Shown piece after piece: positions 7,075-14,008 of a DNA stretch of 19,539 nt. How positions within the stretch are numbered: the first letter of the stretch is position 1; the number at the start of each line of letters is the position of its first letter. The translations under genes and the position numbers were made by a program. Source of the DNA: CAYJFG01 sp051881695 (GTDB taxonomy: Bacteria; Bacillota; Clostridia; Oscillospirales; Acutalibacteraceae); NCBI GenBank assembly GCA_051881695.1, contig JBJEQJ010000002.1:1-19539 (forward strand), given 5' to 3'. Under the pieces are notes generated by a model. That model was given only the letters and a program-made list of their open reading frames with translations, was not told where the DNA came from and ran no database searches.

Positions 7075-7881
7075 TTGAATTTACAAAAACGCATATCAGC
7101 TTTTTTACTTACTGTAGTTTTAATAATCAGCGTAATCTTGACCGGCTGTAATAATAACAGCACCGCTACACAAAAACCAACTCAGGCATCACAACAGACC
7201 GAAACACATAAAGCAACAGAAGCGACTACCACCACAGAGGCGGTAATACAAACTGAACCTGTCGGCACTTCCGATTCAAAGGTTTTTGACAACGCAGTAA
7301 TAGTAGGTGACAGCATTACACTTAAGCTTGACTATTATTGTCAGGCAAATGAAACTCCGCTTAAAAACAGCGTCTTTCTACCCTCCGGCAGCCTTGGCTG
7401 GACAAATGCACAGTGGGACATTGACAATGAAGCAGCAGTTCATCCTACCTACAAGGGTTCTACTGTTCTTGTGGAGAACTGTGCCGAGATTACAGGAGCA
7501 AAATATGTTATTATTATGCTGGGTATGAACGACATTGGTTTGTACGGCATTGACGATTCAATAAGCAGCGCAAAGTCACTAATTGAAAAAATAAAGGCAA
7601 ACTCACCAGAAGTTAAAATATATGTTGAGTCAGTAACTCCTATTTTAGCCGGAATGCAACGCGAAAATTTAAACAATGAAAACGTGCGCGCTTTCAATGA
7701 AAAGCTTTCTGATTTAACAAAAGAGCTTAATGTTGAGTATCTTGACCTGTATCCTCTGTTTGCAGATGAAAACGGTAATTTGCGTGATGAATATTGCGGT
7801 GATCCGCAAGCGATGGGAATACACTTTACAGACGCTGCCTGCGAGCTGTGGGCAGACTATTTGCAAAAGAATGTTAAATAA
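7075..7881 (+). CDS. SGNH/GDSL-hydrolase lipoprotein
   Basis: This is a predicted extracellular lipid-anchored esterase-like protein of 268 residues. It has a signal peptide with lipobox ILTGC (Cys 25), a Thr/Gln/Glu-rich linker (about 26-66), and then an SGNH domain. Block I is VGDS with nucleophile Ser 80, block III is LGMND (Asn 152), and the C-terminal His is in MGIHFTD (His 250). The usual block V Asp three residues before the His is Met here, which is unusual. The start is TTG 7075, set by GGAGG at 7062-7066; the longer in-frame TTG at 7060 overlaps that site. Substrate is unknown; family members deacetylate polysaccharides or peptidoglycan. The next gene is a second lipoprotein, probably co-transcribed. 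Confidence 0.85.
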   Translation: MNLQKRISAFLLTVVLIISVILTGCNNNSTATQKPTQASQQTETHKATEATTTTEAVIQTEPVGTSDSKVFDNAVIVGDSITLKLDYYCQANETPLKNSVFLPSGSLGWTNAQWDIDNEAAVHPTYKGSTVLVENCAEITGAKYVIIMLGMNDIGLYGIDDSISSAKSLIEKIKANSPEVKIYVESVTPILAGMQRENLNNENVRAFNEKLSDLTKELNVEYLDLYPLFADENGNLRDEYCGDPQAMGIHFTDAACELWADYLQKNVK

Positions 7882-7909
7882 AATTTATTCTGTTACATAA
7901 GGGAAGTAT

Positions 7910-8404
7910 ATGTTTATGATGAAAAAGATATTTTTATTATTTGCTGTGTTCGTATTTTCTGCATCTGTATTATGCGGATGTGGTCAAAGCAATCAAAATA
8001 ACAAAGCTGATGCGCCGCCGCTTAAAGAAGTTTATACAATAATTCAAAACGAGGTTACTCTGCCGGATATGCTTGAGCTTAAGGAAAAAAGCGACCTTGA
8101 AGATTATTATGGAATTAAAGAGGATGATGTTACCGATTTTTATGCTGCAATAGACAGCAGCGGCGTGGGACAGGATGAAATTGTATTTGTTATGGCAAAA
8201 GATGACGCTTCTGCCGGCAGGGTTGAGGAATGCCTTAATAGCAGATATGATTCAAAGCTGAAGCAAAATGAAAGCTACAATCCAAAAGAAGCTGCTAAAA
8301 TAAAAAAATGCTCCGTAAAGAAAAACGGTAATTATGTTTCGATGGTGATTTCTGATGACGCAGAAAAAATAGAGCAGATATATAGTAATTCTGTTTTTGT
8401 TTAA
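7910..8404 (+). CDS. DUF4358-like lipoprotein
   Basis: A 164-residue secreted protein starts 28 bases after the SGNH gene. The signal peptide ends in lipobox VLCGC (Cys about 23), followed by a short Asn/Gln linker. The rest resembles DUF4358: a helix, LEDYYGIKEDDVTDFYA, then DEIVFVMAKDDASAGRVEECLNSR and a C-terminal strand-rich end. The function of this family is not known; in Clostridia such genes often sit beside SGNH or MBOAT acyl-modification genes, which suggests a link with the neighbour. Start choice is uncertain: ATG 7910, 7916 and 7919 are all in frame after AAGGGAAG (7899-7906), and 7916 has the best spacing. A strong terminator follows. Confidence 0.75.
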   Translation: MFMMKKIFLLFAVFVFSASVLCGCGQSNQNNKADAPPLKEVYTIIQNEVTLPDMLELKEKSDLEDYYGIKEDDVTDFYAAIDSSGVGQDEIVFVMAKDDASAGRVEECLNSRYDSKLKQNESYNPKEAAKIKKCSVKKNGNYVSMVISDDAEKIEQIYSNSVFV

Positions 8405-8429
8405 TAACGGACTATTTTCACGAAGCTTA

Positions 8430-8470
8430 AGGGCGCAGACTTAACTGTCTGCGCCCTCTATATTTATTAC
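8430..8470 (+). terminator. Intrinsic terminator after the lipoprotein pair
   Basis: A perfect 11-bp stem AGGGCGCAGAC (8430-8440) / GTCTGCGCCCT (8447-8457) has a 6-nt loop and is followed by a T-rich tail (TCTATATTTATT). It lies between convergent genes and may also stop minus-strand transcripts. Confidence 0.85.
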
Positions 8471-8487
8471 GTTAATCATATTAATCT

Positions 8488-8524
8488 AAAAAAGGCTTTA
8501 CGCACATATCCGCCCTTAGCCTTT
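8488..8524 (-). terminator. Possible terminator overlapping the hrb-like stop codon
   Basis: On the minus strand AAAGGCT (8524-8518) pairs with AGCCTTT (8497-8491) across a 20-nt loop, and T residues continue to 8488. The stem includes the TAA stop of the flavin reductase-rubredoxin gene. It is weaker than the 8430 hairpin. Confidence 0.5.
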
Positions 8525-9175
8525 AATCTGAAAAGCTGATTTCGGTGCTCCGCAAATCGGGCAGGTCCAGTTTTCAGGCAGTTCCTCAAATGGGCGCTGC
8601 GGGTCATCGTATACATATCCGCATATGGTGCAGATGTAGCTTAACTCCTCGCTGGTATCGGGCAGCTGAATATCGCTTGAATATGTTGGCGCATTTTTCG
8701 GAGCTTTACCCTTTATCACCTTGTGGTAATAATCATATGTCATCGGCACACCTACAGCCTTATCGCTGCCGGCTTTAATTTCTGCCAGAAATACTGTATG
8801 CGTCATTGTTTCTATGCTGTTAATAACCTTGCACAAAAACCAACAGCATATATCCTCTCTGAGTACGGGCTCTCCTTCTCTTAATATCTTATAATCTATG
8901 TTTTCAAGCTTGTTGGTATTTCTTCCCGAGCTGAAACCCAACGCACCTATAACAGTGCCTGACGTATTTTCTGAAAGGACTGATACAGCAAATTCGCCGG
9001 TTGCCTTGATTCTTTCGTTTGTATAATTATTATGGTTAACGCTTACGGCAATAATCATAGGGTCTGACGTTACCTGAAAAACAGTGTTCACTATAGACGC
9101 TGTCGGACCGTTTTCTCCCCTTACACCGATAGCGTACATTCCGTAAGAAATGCTCCTTAAAATTGATGAATTCAT
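8516..9175 (-). CDS. Flavin reductase-rubredoxin fusion (high-molecular-weight rubredoxin type)
   Basis: This is a 219-residue electron carrier. Residues about 1-155 form a flavin reductase-like FMN-binding split barrel (TASIVNTVFQVTSDPMIIAV, GEFAVSVLS, GFSSGRNTNK). Residues about 178-216 are a complete rubredoxin with four iron-ligand cysteines in ICTICGY (182, 185) and CPICGAP (205, 208). The architecture matches Moorella Hrb, which passes electrons from NADH to flavodiiron proteins that reduce oxygen or nitric oxide. No flavodiiron gene is in the window. The start ATG 9175 is favoured by AAAGGA nine bases upstream; ATG 9182-9184 is too close to it, and GTG 9193 would be a longer alternative. 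Confidence 0.9.
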   Translation of the reverse strand: MNSSILRSISYGMYAIGVRGENGPTASIVNTVFQVTSDPMIIAVSVNHNNYTNERIKATGEFAVSVLSENTSGTVIGALGFSSGRNTNKLENIDYKILREGEPVLREDICCWFLCKVINSIETMTHTVFLAEIKAGSDKAVGVPMTYDYYHKVIKGKAPKNAPTYSSDIQLPDTSEELSYICTICGYVYDDPQRPFEELPENWTCPICGAPKSAFQIKG

Positions 9176-9219
9176 TTTTATCATTCCTTTCACAAAGCAC
9201 AGTCACCAATCTGAATGAA

Positions 9220-9248
9220 AGTATATTACAGTTTTCGCACCATACCAA
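9220..9248 (-). promoter_or_regulatory. Candidate promoter of the flavin reductase-rubredoxin gene
   Basis: The minus strand has TTGGTA (9248-9243), a 17-base spacer and TATACT (9225-9220), about 45 bases before the start. A second possible promoter lies just upstream: TTGATT (9299-9294), an 18-base spacer and TATACT (9275-9270). Which one is used cannot be told. Confidence 0.5.
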
Positions 9249-9299
9249 GCATACTATTCATTATTTATTAGTATATCACAGCAATCATAGTAAAATCAA

Positions 9300-9438
9300 G
9301 AATTTTTTTATGAATATTACAAAAATCATTCGTCAGGATTTGCAAATAAATATATAAAAATAACAATTAAGCCTTTTAATCTTCAAAATATTTCTATACC
9401 TACGATTAATATATAATTTAAAGTAAGGTACAATGTAT
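9300..9438. other. AT-rich intergenic stretch, nothing recognised
   Basis: This lies between the hrb-like promoter region and the adhE terminators. It is very AT-rich with no ORF carrying a ribosome binding site, no clear hairpin and no repeat that I can see. Confidence 0.4.
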
Positions 9439-9472
9439 AAAAAAGCGGCTGCGAGTTATACTCGTAACCGCT
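9439..9472 (-). terminator. Second intrinsic terminator downstream of adhE
   Basis: On the minus strand AGCGG (9472-9468) pairs with CCGCT (9448-9444), and CGAGT with ACTCG inside, around a 3-nt internal loop. A run of six T (9444-9439) follows. It is tandem with the 9488-9527 hairpin. Confidence 0.75.
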
Positions 9473-9487
9473 CTCAAGGTCGCCAAG

Positions 9488-9527
9488 AAAACCGGGCAGG
9501 TAAGCAAATGCTCACCTGCCCGGTTTT
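9488..9527 (-). terminator. Intrinsic terminator of adhE
   Basis: A 14-bp stem AAAACCGGGCAGGT / ACCTGCCCGGTTTT is extended by AGC/GCT after one mismatch, with a small AT-rich loop. The minus-strand 3' side ends in TTTTCTT. It begins 27 bases after the adhE stop. The symmetrical A and T flanks could let it work in both directions. Confidence 0.85.
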
Positions 9528-9553
9528 ACCAAAAGCAAAAATAATCTATAAAA

Positions 9554-12175
9554 TTATTTACCGTAGTATGCTTTTAAATAGATGTCCTTTATTTCAGACA
9601 TAAGCGGCAGACGCGGGTTAGCGCCTGTGCACTGGTCGTCAAATGCGTTTTCTACCATTTCATCTAAGGTAGCAAGGAAGTCCTCCTCAGAAATACCATA
9701 GTCAGCGATTGTCTTTTTAATGCCAACCTTCACTTTAAGCTCTTCAATAGCATTGATGAAGTTCTCTAAGGTTTCTTCGTCTGTTTTGCCTGTGATACCG
9801 CAGAAGTTAGCGCACTCTACGTATCTTTCAAGGCAGTGCGGATACTGATACTGTGAGAATGTGCCCATCTTAGCCGGAACAGGGTTTGCGTTAAATCTCA
9901 TAACCTCTGTAATTAACAAAGCGTTTGCAACGCCGTGCGGAAGGTGATGATAAGCACCGAGCTTATGAGCCATTGAGTGGCAAACACCGAGGAATGCGTT
10001 GGCAAAAGCCATACCTGCCATTGTGGAGGCGTCTGCCATTTTTTCTCTTGCAATCGGGTCGTTTGCGCCGTTTTCGTATGCTGACGGCAGATATTTAAAT
10101 ATATTCTTCATTGCCTTTAATGCAAGGCCGTCTGTGTAATCTGTAGCCATAATTGAAGCGTATGCTTCAAGTGCGTGAGTAAGTGCGTCAATACCGGAAG
10201 CGCTTGTAAGTCCCTTAGGCTGGTTCATCATATTGTCTGCGTCTATAATTGCCATATTCGGGAGAAGCTCGTAGTCTGCAAGCGGATATTTAACGCCTGT
10301 TTTCTCGTCTGTGATAACTGCAAACGGAGTAACCTCAGAGCCTGTTCCTGATGATGTAGGAACAGCAACAAAAGCAGCCTTCTCACCCATCTTCGGGAAT
10401 GTATATACTCTCTTGCGAATATCCATAAAGCGCATAGCCATATCCATAAAGTCAGCGTCCGGATGCTCATAAAGAACCCACATAATCTTACCGGCATCCA
10501 TTGCAGAGCCGCCGCCGAGAGCAATAATAACGTCCGGCTCAAAAGCAGACATAGCCTTTGCACCCTCTTTGGCGCATGCAAGCGTCGGGTCCGGAGCAAC
10601 CTCGTAGAAGCAGGTGTGCTGTATTCCCATTGCGTCAAGCTTATCTTCAATAGGCTTTACATAACCGTTCTTATACAGGAAAGAGTCTGTTACAATAAAC
10701 GCCTTTTTCTTACCCATTACTGTGCCCAGCTCATCTAAAGCTACAGGCAGACAACCCTTTTTGAAATAAACCTTTTGAGGTGTTCTGAACCAAAGCATAT
10801 TCTCTCTCCTCTCAGCGACTGTTTTAATGTTTACTAAATGCTTAACTCCTACGTTTTCCGATACAGAGTTGCCGCCCCAAGAGCCGCAGCCAAGTGTAAG
10901 TGACGGAGCAAGGTTAAAGTTGTAAAGATCGCCGATACCGCCGTGTGACGACGGAGTATTTACAAGAATACGGCAGGTTTTCATAGCTGCCTGATGCTTT
11001 GCCATTTTTTCCGTTTGTGACGGATGTATATAAAGTGAAGATGTATGACCGTAGCCGCCGTCTGCAACAAGTCTTTCTGCCTTTGCAATAGCCTCGTCAA
11101 AGGTTTCAGCCTTGTACATTGCAAGTACCGGTGAAAGCTTTTCGTGTGCAAACTCTTCTGAAATATCTACTGACTCAACCTCGCCGATAAGGATTTTTGT
11201 ATCCTCCGGAACTTCAACACCGGCAAGAGCTGCAATTGTGTGCGCCTTTTGTCCAACAATCTTTGCATTTAGCGCACCGTTAATGATGATTGTTTTTCTT
11301 ACCTTTTCAAGCTCATCTTCCTTTAAGAAGTAGCAGCCTCTGTCAATAAATTCCTTTTTAACCTCGTCGTAAATTTTGGAAAGAACAGTAACAGACTGCT
11401 CAGAAGCACAAATCATACCGTTATCAAATGTTTTTGAATGAATGATTGAGTTTACAGCCATTTTAACATCTGCTGTGTCATCAATAATAACAGGGGTATT
11501 ACCTGCGCCAACACCGAGAGCCGGCTTGCCTGATGAGTAAGCAGCCTTAACCATTCCGGGACCGCCAGTTGCAAGAATTATATCTGCACTTCTCATAACC
11601 TCGTTAGTAAGCTCAAGCGACGGAACGTCTATCCAGCCTATGATACCCTCCGGAGCGCCTGCCTCAACAGCAGCTTCAAGAACAATCTTTGCAGCCTCAA
11701 TAGTAGAAGCCTTTGCTCTTGGGTGAGGGCTTATAATAATTGCGTTTCTTGTTTTTAAAGAAATAAGTGTTTTGAATATTGCAGTTGATGTGGGGTTGGT
11801 TGTAGGAATAACTGCTGCGATAAGACCGATAGGCTCGGCGATTTTCTTTGTGCCGAAAGCAGTATCTTCTTCTATAACACCGCATGTCTTAGTGTTTTTA
11901 TATGCGTTGTAAATATACTCTGAAGCATAATGGTTTTTAATAACCTTATCTTCAACTATACCCATACCAGTTTCTTCTACTGCCATTTTAGCCAGCGGAA
12001 TACGAGCTTTATTAGCAGCCGATGCAGCTGCTAAAAAGATTTTGTCTACCTGCTCCTGAGTATAGGTAGCAAAAACCTTTTGGGCTTCTCTCATTGCTTC
12101 CATTTTTGCAATTAAAGCGTCAACATTGTCAATAATTGCAGGTACTTCTTTTACGACATTTTCTTTTTTTGCCAT
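9554..12175 (-). CDS. adhE: Bifunctional acetaldehyde-CoA / alcohol dehydrogenase
   Basis: AdhE reduces acetyl-CoA to acetaldehyde and then ethanol with two NADH, regenerating NAD+ in fermentation; the enzyme forms cytosolic spirosomes. The protein is 873 residues, full family length. The N-terminal aldehyde dehydrogenase domain has IPTTNPTS, the Gly-rich ATGGPGMV and catalytic Cys 256 in NGMICASEQS. The C-terminal iron-dependent alcohol dehydrogenase domain has GGGSAMDAGK, SGTGSEVTPFAV, IDALTHALEAY and HSMAHKLGAYHHLPHG, which include the metal-binding His residues. The start ATG 12175 has GGAGG at 12184-12188. It has its own promoter with a Rex-like operator and is a single-gene unit ended by tandem terminators. 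Confidence 0.97.
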   Translation of the reverse strand: MAKKENVVKEVPAIIDNVDALIAKMEAMREAQKVFATYTQEQVDKIFLAAASAANKARIPLAKMAVEETGMGIVEDKVIKNHYASEYIYNAYKNTKTCGVIEEDTAFGTKKIAEPIGLIAAVIPTTNPTSTAIFKTLISLKTRNAIIISPHPRAKASTIEAAKIVLEAAVEAGAPEGIIGWIDVPSLELTNEVMRSADIILATGGPGMVKAAYSSGKPALGVGAGNTPVIIDDTADVKMAVNSIIHSKTFDNGMICASEQSVTVLSKIYDEVKKEFIDRGCYFLKEDELEKVRKTIIINGALNAKIVGQKAHTIAALAGVEVPEDTKILIGEVESVDISEEFAHEKLSPVLAMYKAETFDEAIAKAERLVADGGYGHTSSLYIHPSQTEKMAKHQAAMKTCRILVNTPSSHGGIGDLYNFNLAPSLTLGCGSWGGNSVSENVGVKHLVNIKTVAERRENMLWFRTPQKVYFKKGCLPVALDELGTVMGKKKAFIVTDSFLYKNGYVKPIEDKLDAMGIQHTCFYEVAPDPTLACAKEGAKAMSAFEPDVIIALGGGSAMDAGKIMWVLYEHPDADFMDMAMRFMDIRKRVYTFPKMGEKAAFVAVPTSSGTGSEVTPFAVITDEKTGVKYPLADYELLPNMAIIDADNMMNQPKGLTSASGIDALTHALEAYASIMATDYTDGLALKAMKNIFKYLPSAYENGANDPIAREKMADASTMAGMAFANAFLGVCHSMAHKLGAYHHLPHGVANALLITEVMRFNANPVPAKMGTFSQYQYPHCLERYVECANFCGITGKTDEETLENFINAIEELKVKVGIKKTIADYGISEEDFLATLDEMVENAFDDQCTGANPRLPLMSEIKDIYLKAYYGK

Positions 12176-12250
12176 AAAAACAGCCTCCTCATAAATTTTA
12201 CAAATTATTTTTTGCTTGCTATTTGGTTTTTTGAGCCTTAGCTTGATTTA

Positions 12251-12279
12251 ATTATAGTAGATTGTTAAAAAATTGTCAA
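12251..12279 (-). promoter_or_regulatory. Promoter of adhE
   Basis: Minus strand TTGACA (12279-12274), a 17-base spacer and TATAAT (12256-12251) are perfect consensus boxes. Transcription should begin near 12244, leaving a leader of about 70 nt. Confidence 0.88.
12262..12279. promoter_or_regulatory. Rex-type (NADH/NAD+ sensor) operator overlapping the adhE promoter
   Basis: The 18-base TTGTTAAAAAATTGTCAA resembles the Rex consensus TTGTTAA-N4-TTAACAA. One half is perfect and the other has two differences. It covers the -35 box and most of the spacer of the adhE promoter. Rex commonly represses adhE in Clostridia until NADH rises. Part of the match is due to the TTGACA box itself, so the evidence is moderate. 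No rex gene is in the window. Confidence 0.6.
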
Positions 12280-12530
12280 TATGAATTTTCTGTCATTTTC
12301 AGCGACATTTTTCGTTATTTTCACCTAACTTTTGCAAATGGAAAATACAGTGTTTAAACAGAACTGTTTTACTAAATATAGATATTCTATTTTGTGTAAT
12401 TTTGCTATGTTCTAATTTATATTTCGTCATTATTCATAAAAATCAATTTGTTATATGGTTATAATTCTCAATTCAATCGCAATTAATCAAATGAAAATAA
12501 CTACCCATATTAGCTTTTTTGCAATATGTA
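12280..12530. other. Intergenic region between divergent adhE and trkA
   Basis: About 250 bases are very AT-rich. No ORF with a ribosome binding site is seen. The only notable element is a 10-bp perfect palindrome TGTTTAAACA at 12351-12360, flanked by ACAG and CTGT-like arms. No second clear Rex site is seen. Confidence 0.4.
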
Positions 12531-12559
12531 TTGATTTCCGTCATAAAATAGTGTAATAT
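12531..12559 (+). promoter_or_regulatory. Candidate promoter of trkA-trkH
   Basis: TTGATT (12531-12536), a 17-base spacer and TAATAT (12554-12559) predict a start near 12566, directly before the leader hairpin. Confidence 0.6.
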
Positions 12560-12573
12560 TTGTATATATAAGT

Positions 12574-12617
12574 ATTTACGGAGAATAGTGTTGTTCTCCG
12601 TAAATCTTTGTTTTTTT
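12574..12617 (+). terminator. Leader hairpin / possible attenuator before trkA
   Basis: A perfect 12-bp stem ATTTACGGAGAA (12574-12585) / TTCTCCGTAAAT (12594-12605) has an 8-nt loop. It is followed after CTTTG by seven T (12611-12617). It lies about 10 nt into the predicted transcript and ends 5 bases before the ribosome binding site of trkA. It may act as a leaky terminator or attenuator, or as a 5' stabilising hairpin. Confidence 0.55.
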
Positions 12618-12634
12618 ACAGAGAAAGGATGCTT

Positions 12635-13993
12635 ATGAAAATTGTAATTGTAGGTTGCGGAAAGGTAGGCACATCCGTTGCAACAGAGCTGAACTCAGAG
12701 GGTCACGAAATAGCGGTAGTTGATATAAATCACGACGCAGTTACTCGTTTATCTGAATCCATTGATGTTATGGGAATTGAGGGAAACGGTGCAACATACG
12801 AGGTACTTGTTGATGCAGGAGCACAAACGGCTGACCTTGTAATTGCCGCCGCCGAAAGAGATGAAATAAACCTATACACCTGTCTTATGGCTAAAGCCGC
12901 AGGCGTAAAGCACACCATAGCCAGAGTAAGAAACCCCGAATACACTAACGATTTATACAGGGTTAAGGATCAATTAGGTCTTTCAATGGCTATAAATCCT
13001 GAGCTTACAGCGGCTGTTGAAATCAGCCGTCTTCTTCGGTTTTCCGGTGCGCTTGAAATTGATTCCTTCTCCAGAGGTATGGTTGAGCTGATAAAGGTTG
13101 CTATTCCGCAGGACTCTCATATCAACAACAAAAAAATCAGCCAGATTGATATTTTAAAGGGCAAGGTCAGAATCTGCTCGGTTGAGCGTGACAATGAAGT
13201 TTATATTCCAAACGGCGACTTCGTTATCAAAGGCGGCGACAGAATTTCCGTTGTTTCCAAGTCTGAAACTGCGTCAAAGTTTTTTAAGAAAATTAATGTA
13301 GCAATAGGCAGAAGCCGAGATGTTATTCTGCTGGGCGGCGGAAAAATTTCTTATTATCTTGCGCTCAAGCTTATTAAATCGGGTACAAATGTAAAAATCA
13401 TTGAGAAAAACGCCGCCAGATGCAGCGAGCTGGCAGAGCTTCTTAACGATGCCGTAATTATACACGGCGACTGTATGGATCAGGATTTGCTGTTAAGCGA
13501 AGGCATCAGCCACGCCGACGGTATTGTTGCGCTTATGGATTACGATGAAGAAAACATCCTTATTTCACTTTACTTAAAAAGTATCTCAAAGGCAAAAATT
13601 ATTACAAAGGTCAATAACTCATCATTTGACACCATTATTGATAACCTTGACCTTGACTGTATAATCCATCCCAAAGTATTAATCGGTGAATACATTGCGC
13701 GTTACATAAGAGCAATGCAAAACTCACTCGGAAGTAATGTTGAAACGCTGTACAGGCTCAACGATGACCGGACGGAGGCGCTTGAGTTCCGTGTAAAAAA
13801 CAACTCAAAGGTATGCGGAATTGAACTTCACGAGCTGAACCTTAAGGATAATCTGCAAATCATCTGTATAAACCGCAGGGGAAAGATTATTCTCCCACAG
13901 GGCAGCGATATGATTTTGCCTGATGACACAGTTGTAGTTCTTACAAAGCACAAGGGCTTAAGTGACCTTGACGATATAATCAACAAGCATTAG
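12635..13993 (+). CDS. trkA: Trk potassium uptake regulatory subunit TrkA
   Basis: This is the cytosolic NAD(H)/ATP-binding gating subunit of the TrkH potassium channel. Its 452 residues form a double RCK arrangement: TrkA_N (GCGKVG, 7-12; acidic Asp 30 after strand 2), TrkA_C (about 140-220), a second TrkA_N (LLGGGKISYYLA, about 232-243) and a second TrkA_C to the end. RCK_C domains in Firmicutes are frequent c-di-AMP targets, an inference here. The start is ATG 12635, with GAAAGGA ending 6 bases upstream. ATG 12629 and farther upstream codons are in frame but overlap that site. trkH follows after 15 bases, so the two form an operon. Confidence 0.95.
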   Translation: MKIVIVGCGKVGTSVATELNSEGHEIAVVDINHDAVTRLSESIDVMGIEGNGATYEVLVDAGAQTADLVIAAAERDEINLYTCLMAKAAGVKHTIARVRNPEYTNDLYRVKDQLGLSMAINPELTAAVEISRLLRFSGALEIDSFSRGMVELIKVAIPQDSHINNKKISQIDILKGKVRICSVERDNEVYIPNGDFVIKGGDRISVVSKSETASKFFKKINVAIGRSRDVILLGGGKISYYLALKLIKSGTNVKIIEKNAARCSELAELLNDAVIIHGDCMDQDLLLSEGISHADGIVALMDYDEENILISLYLKSISKAKIITKVNNSSFDTIIDNLDLDCIIHPKVLIGEYIARYIRAMQNSLGSNVETLYRLNDDRTEALEFRVKNNSKVCGIELHELNLKDNLQIICINRRGKIILPQGSDMILPDDTVVVLTKHKGLSDLDDIINKH

Positions 13994-14008
13994 AGGTAGC
14001 TTTTAAGT

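Noticed and set aside
10243..11885. Alternative-frame ORFs inside adhE (for example 10243-10650 and 11697-11885)
   Set aside because: They are low-complexity shadows lying wholly within the well-conserved adhE frame, with no ribosome binding site.
12351..12360. Palindrome TGTTTAAACA as a second Rex operator
   Set aside because: It lacks the TTGT...ACAA ends and spacing of Rex sites, and a 10-bp AT-rich palindrome is expected by chance in such a region.
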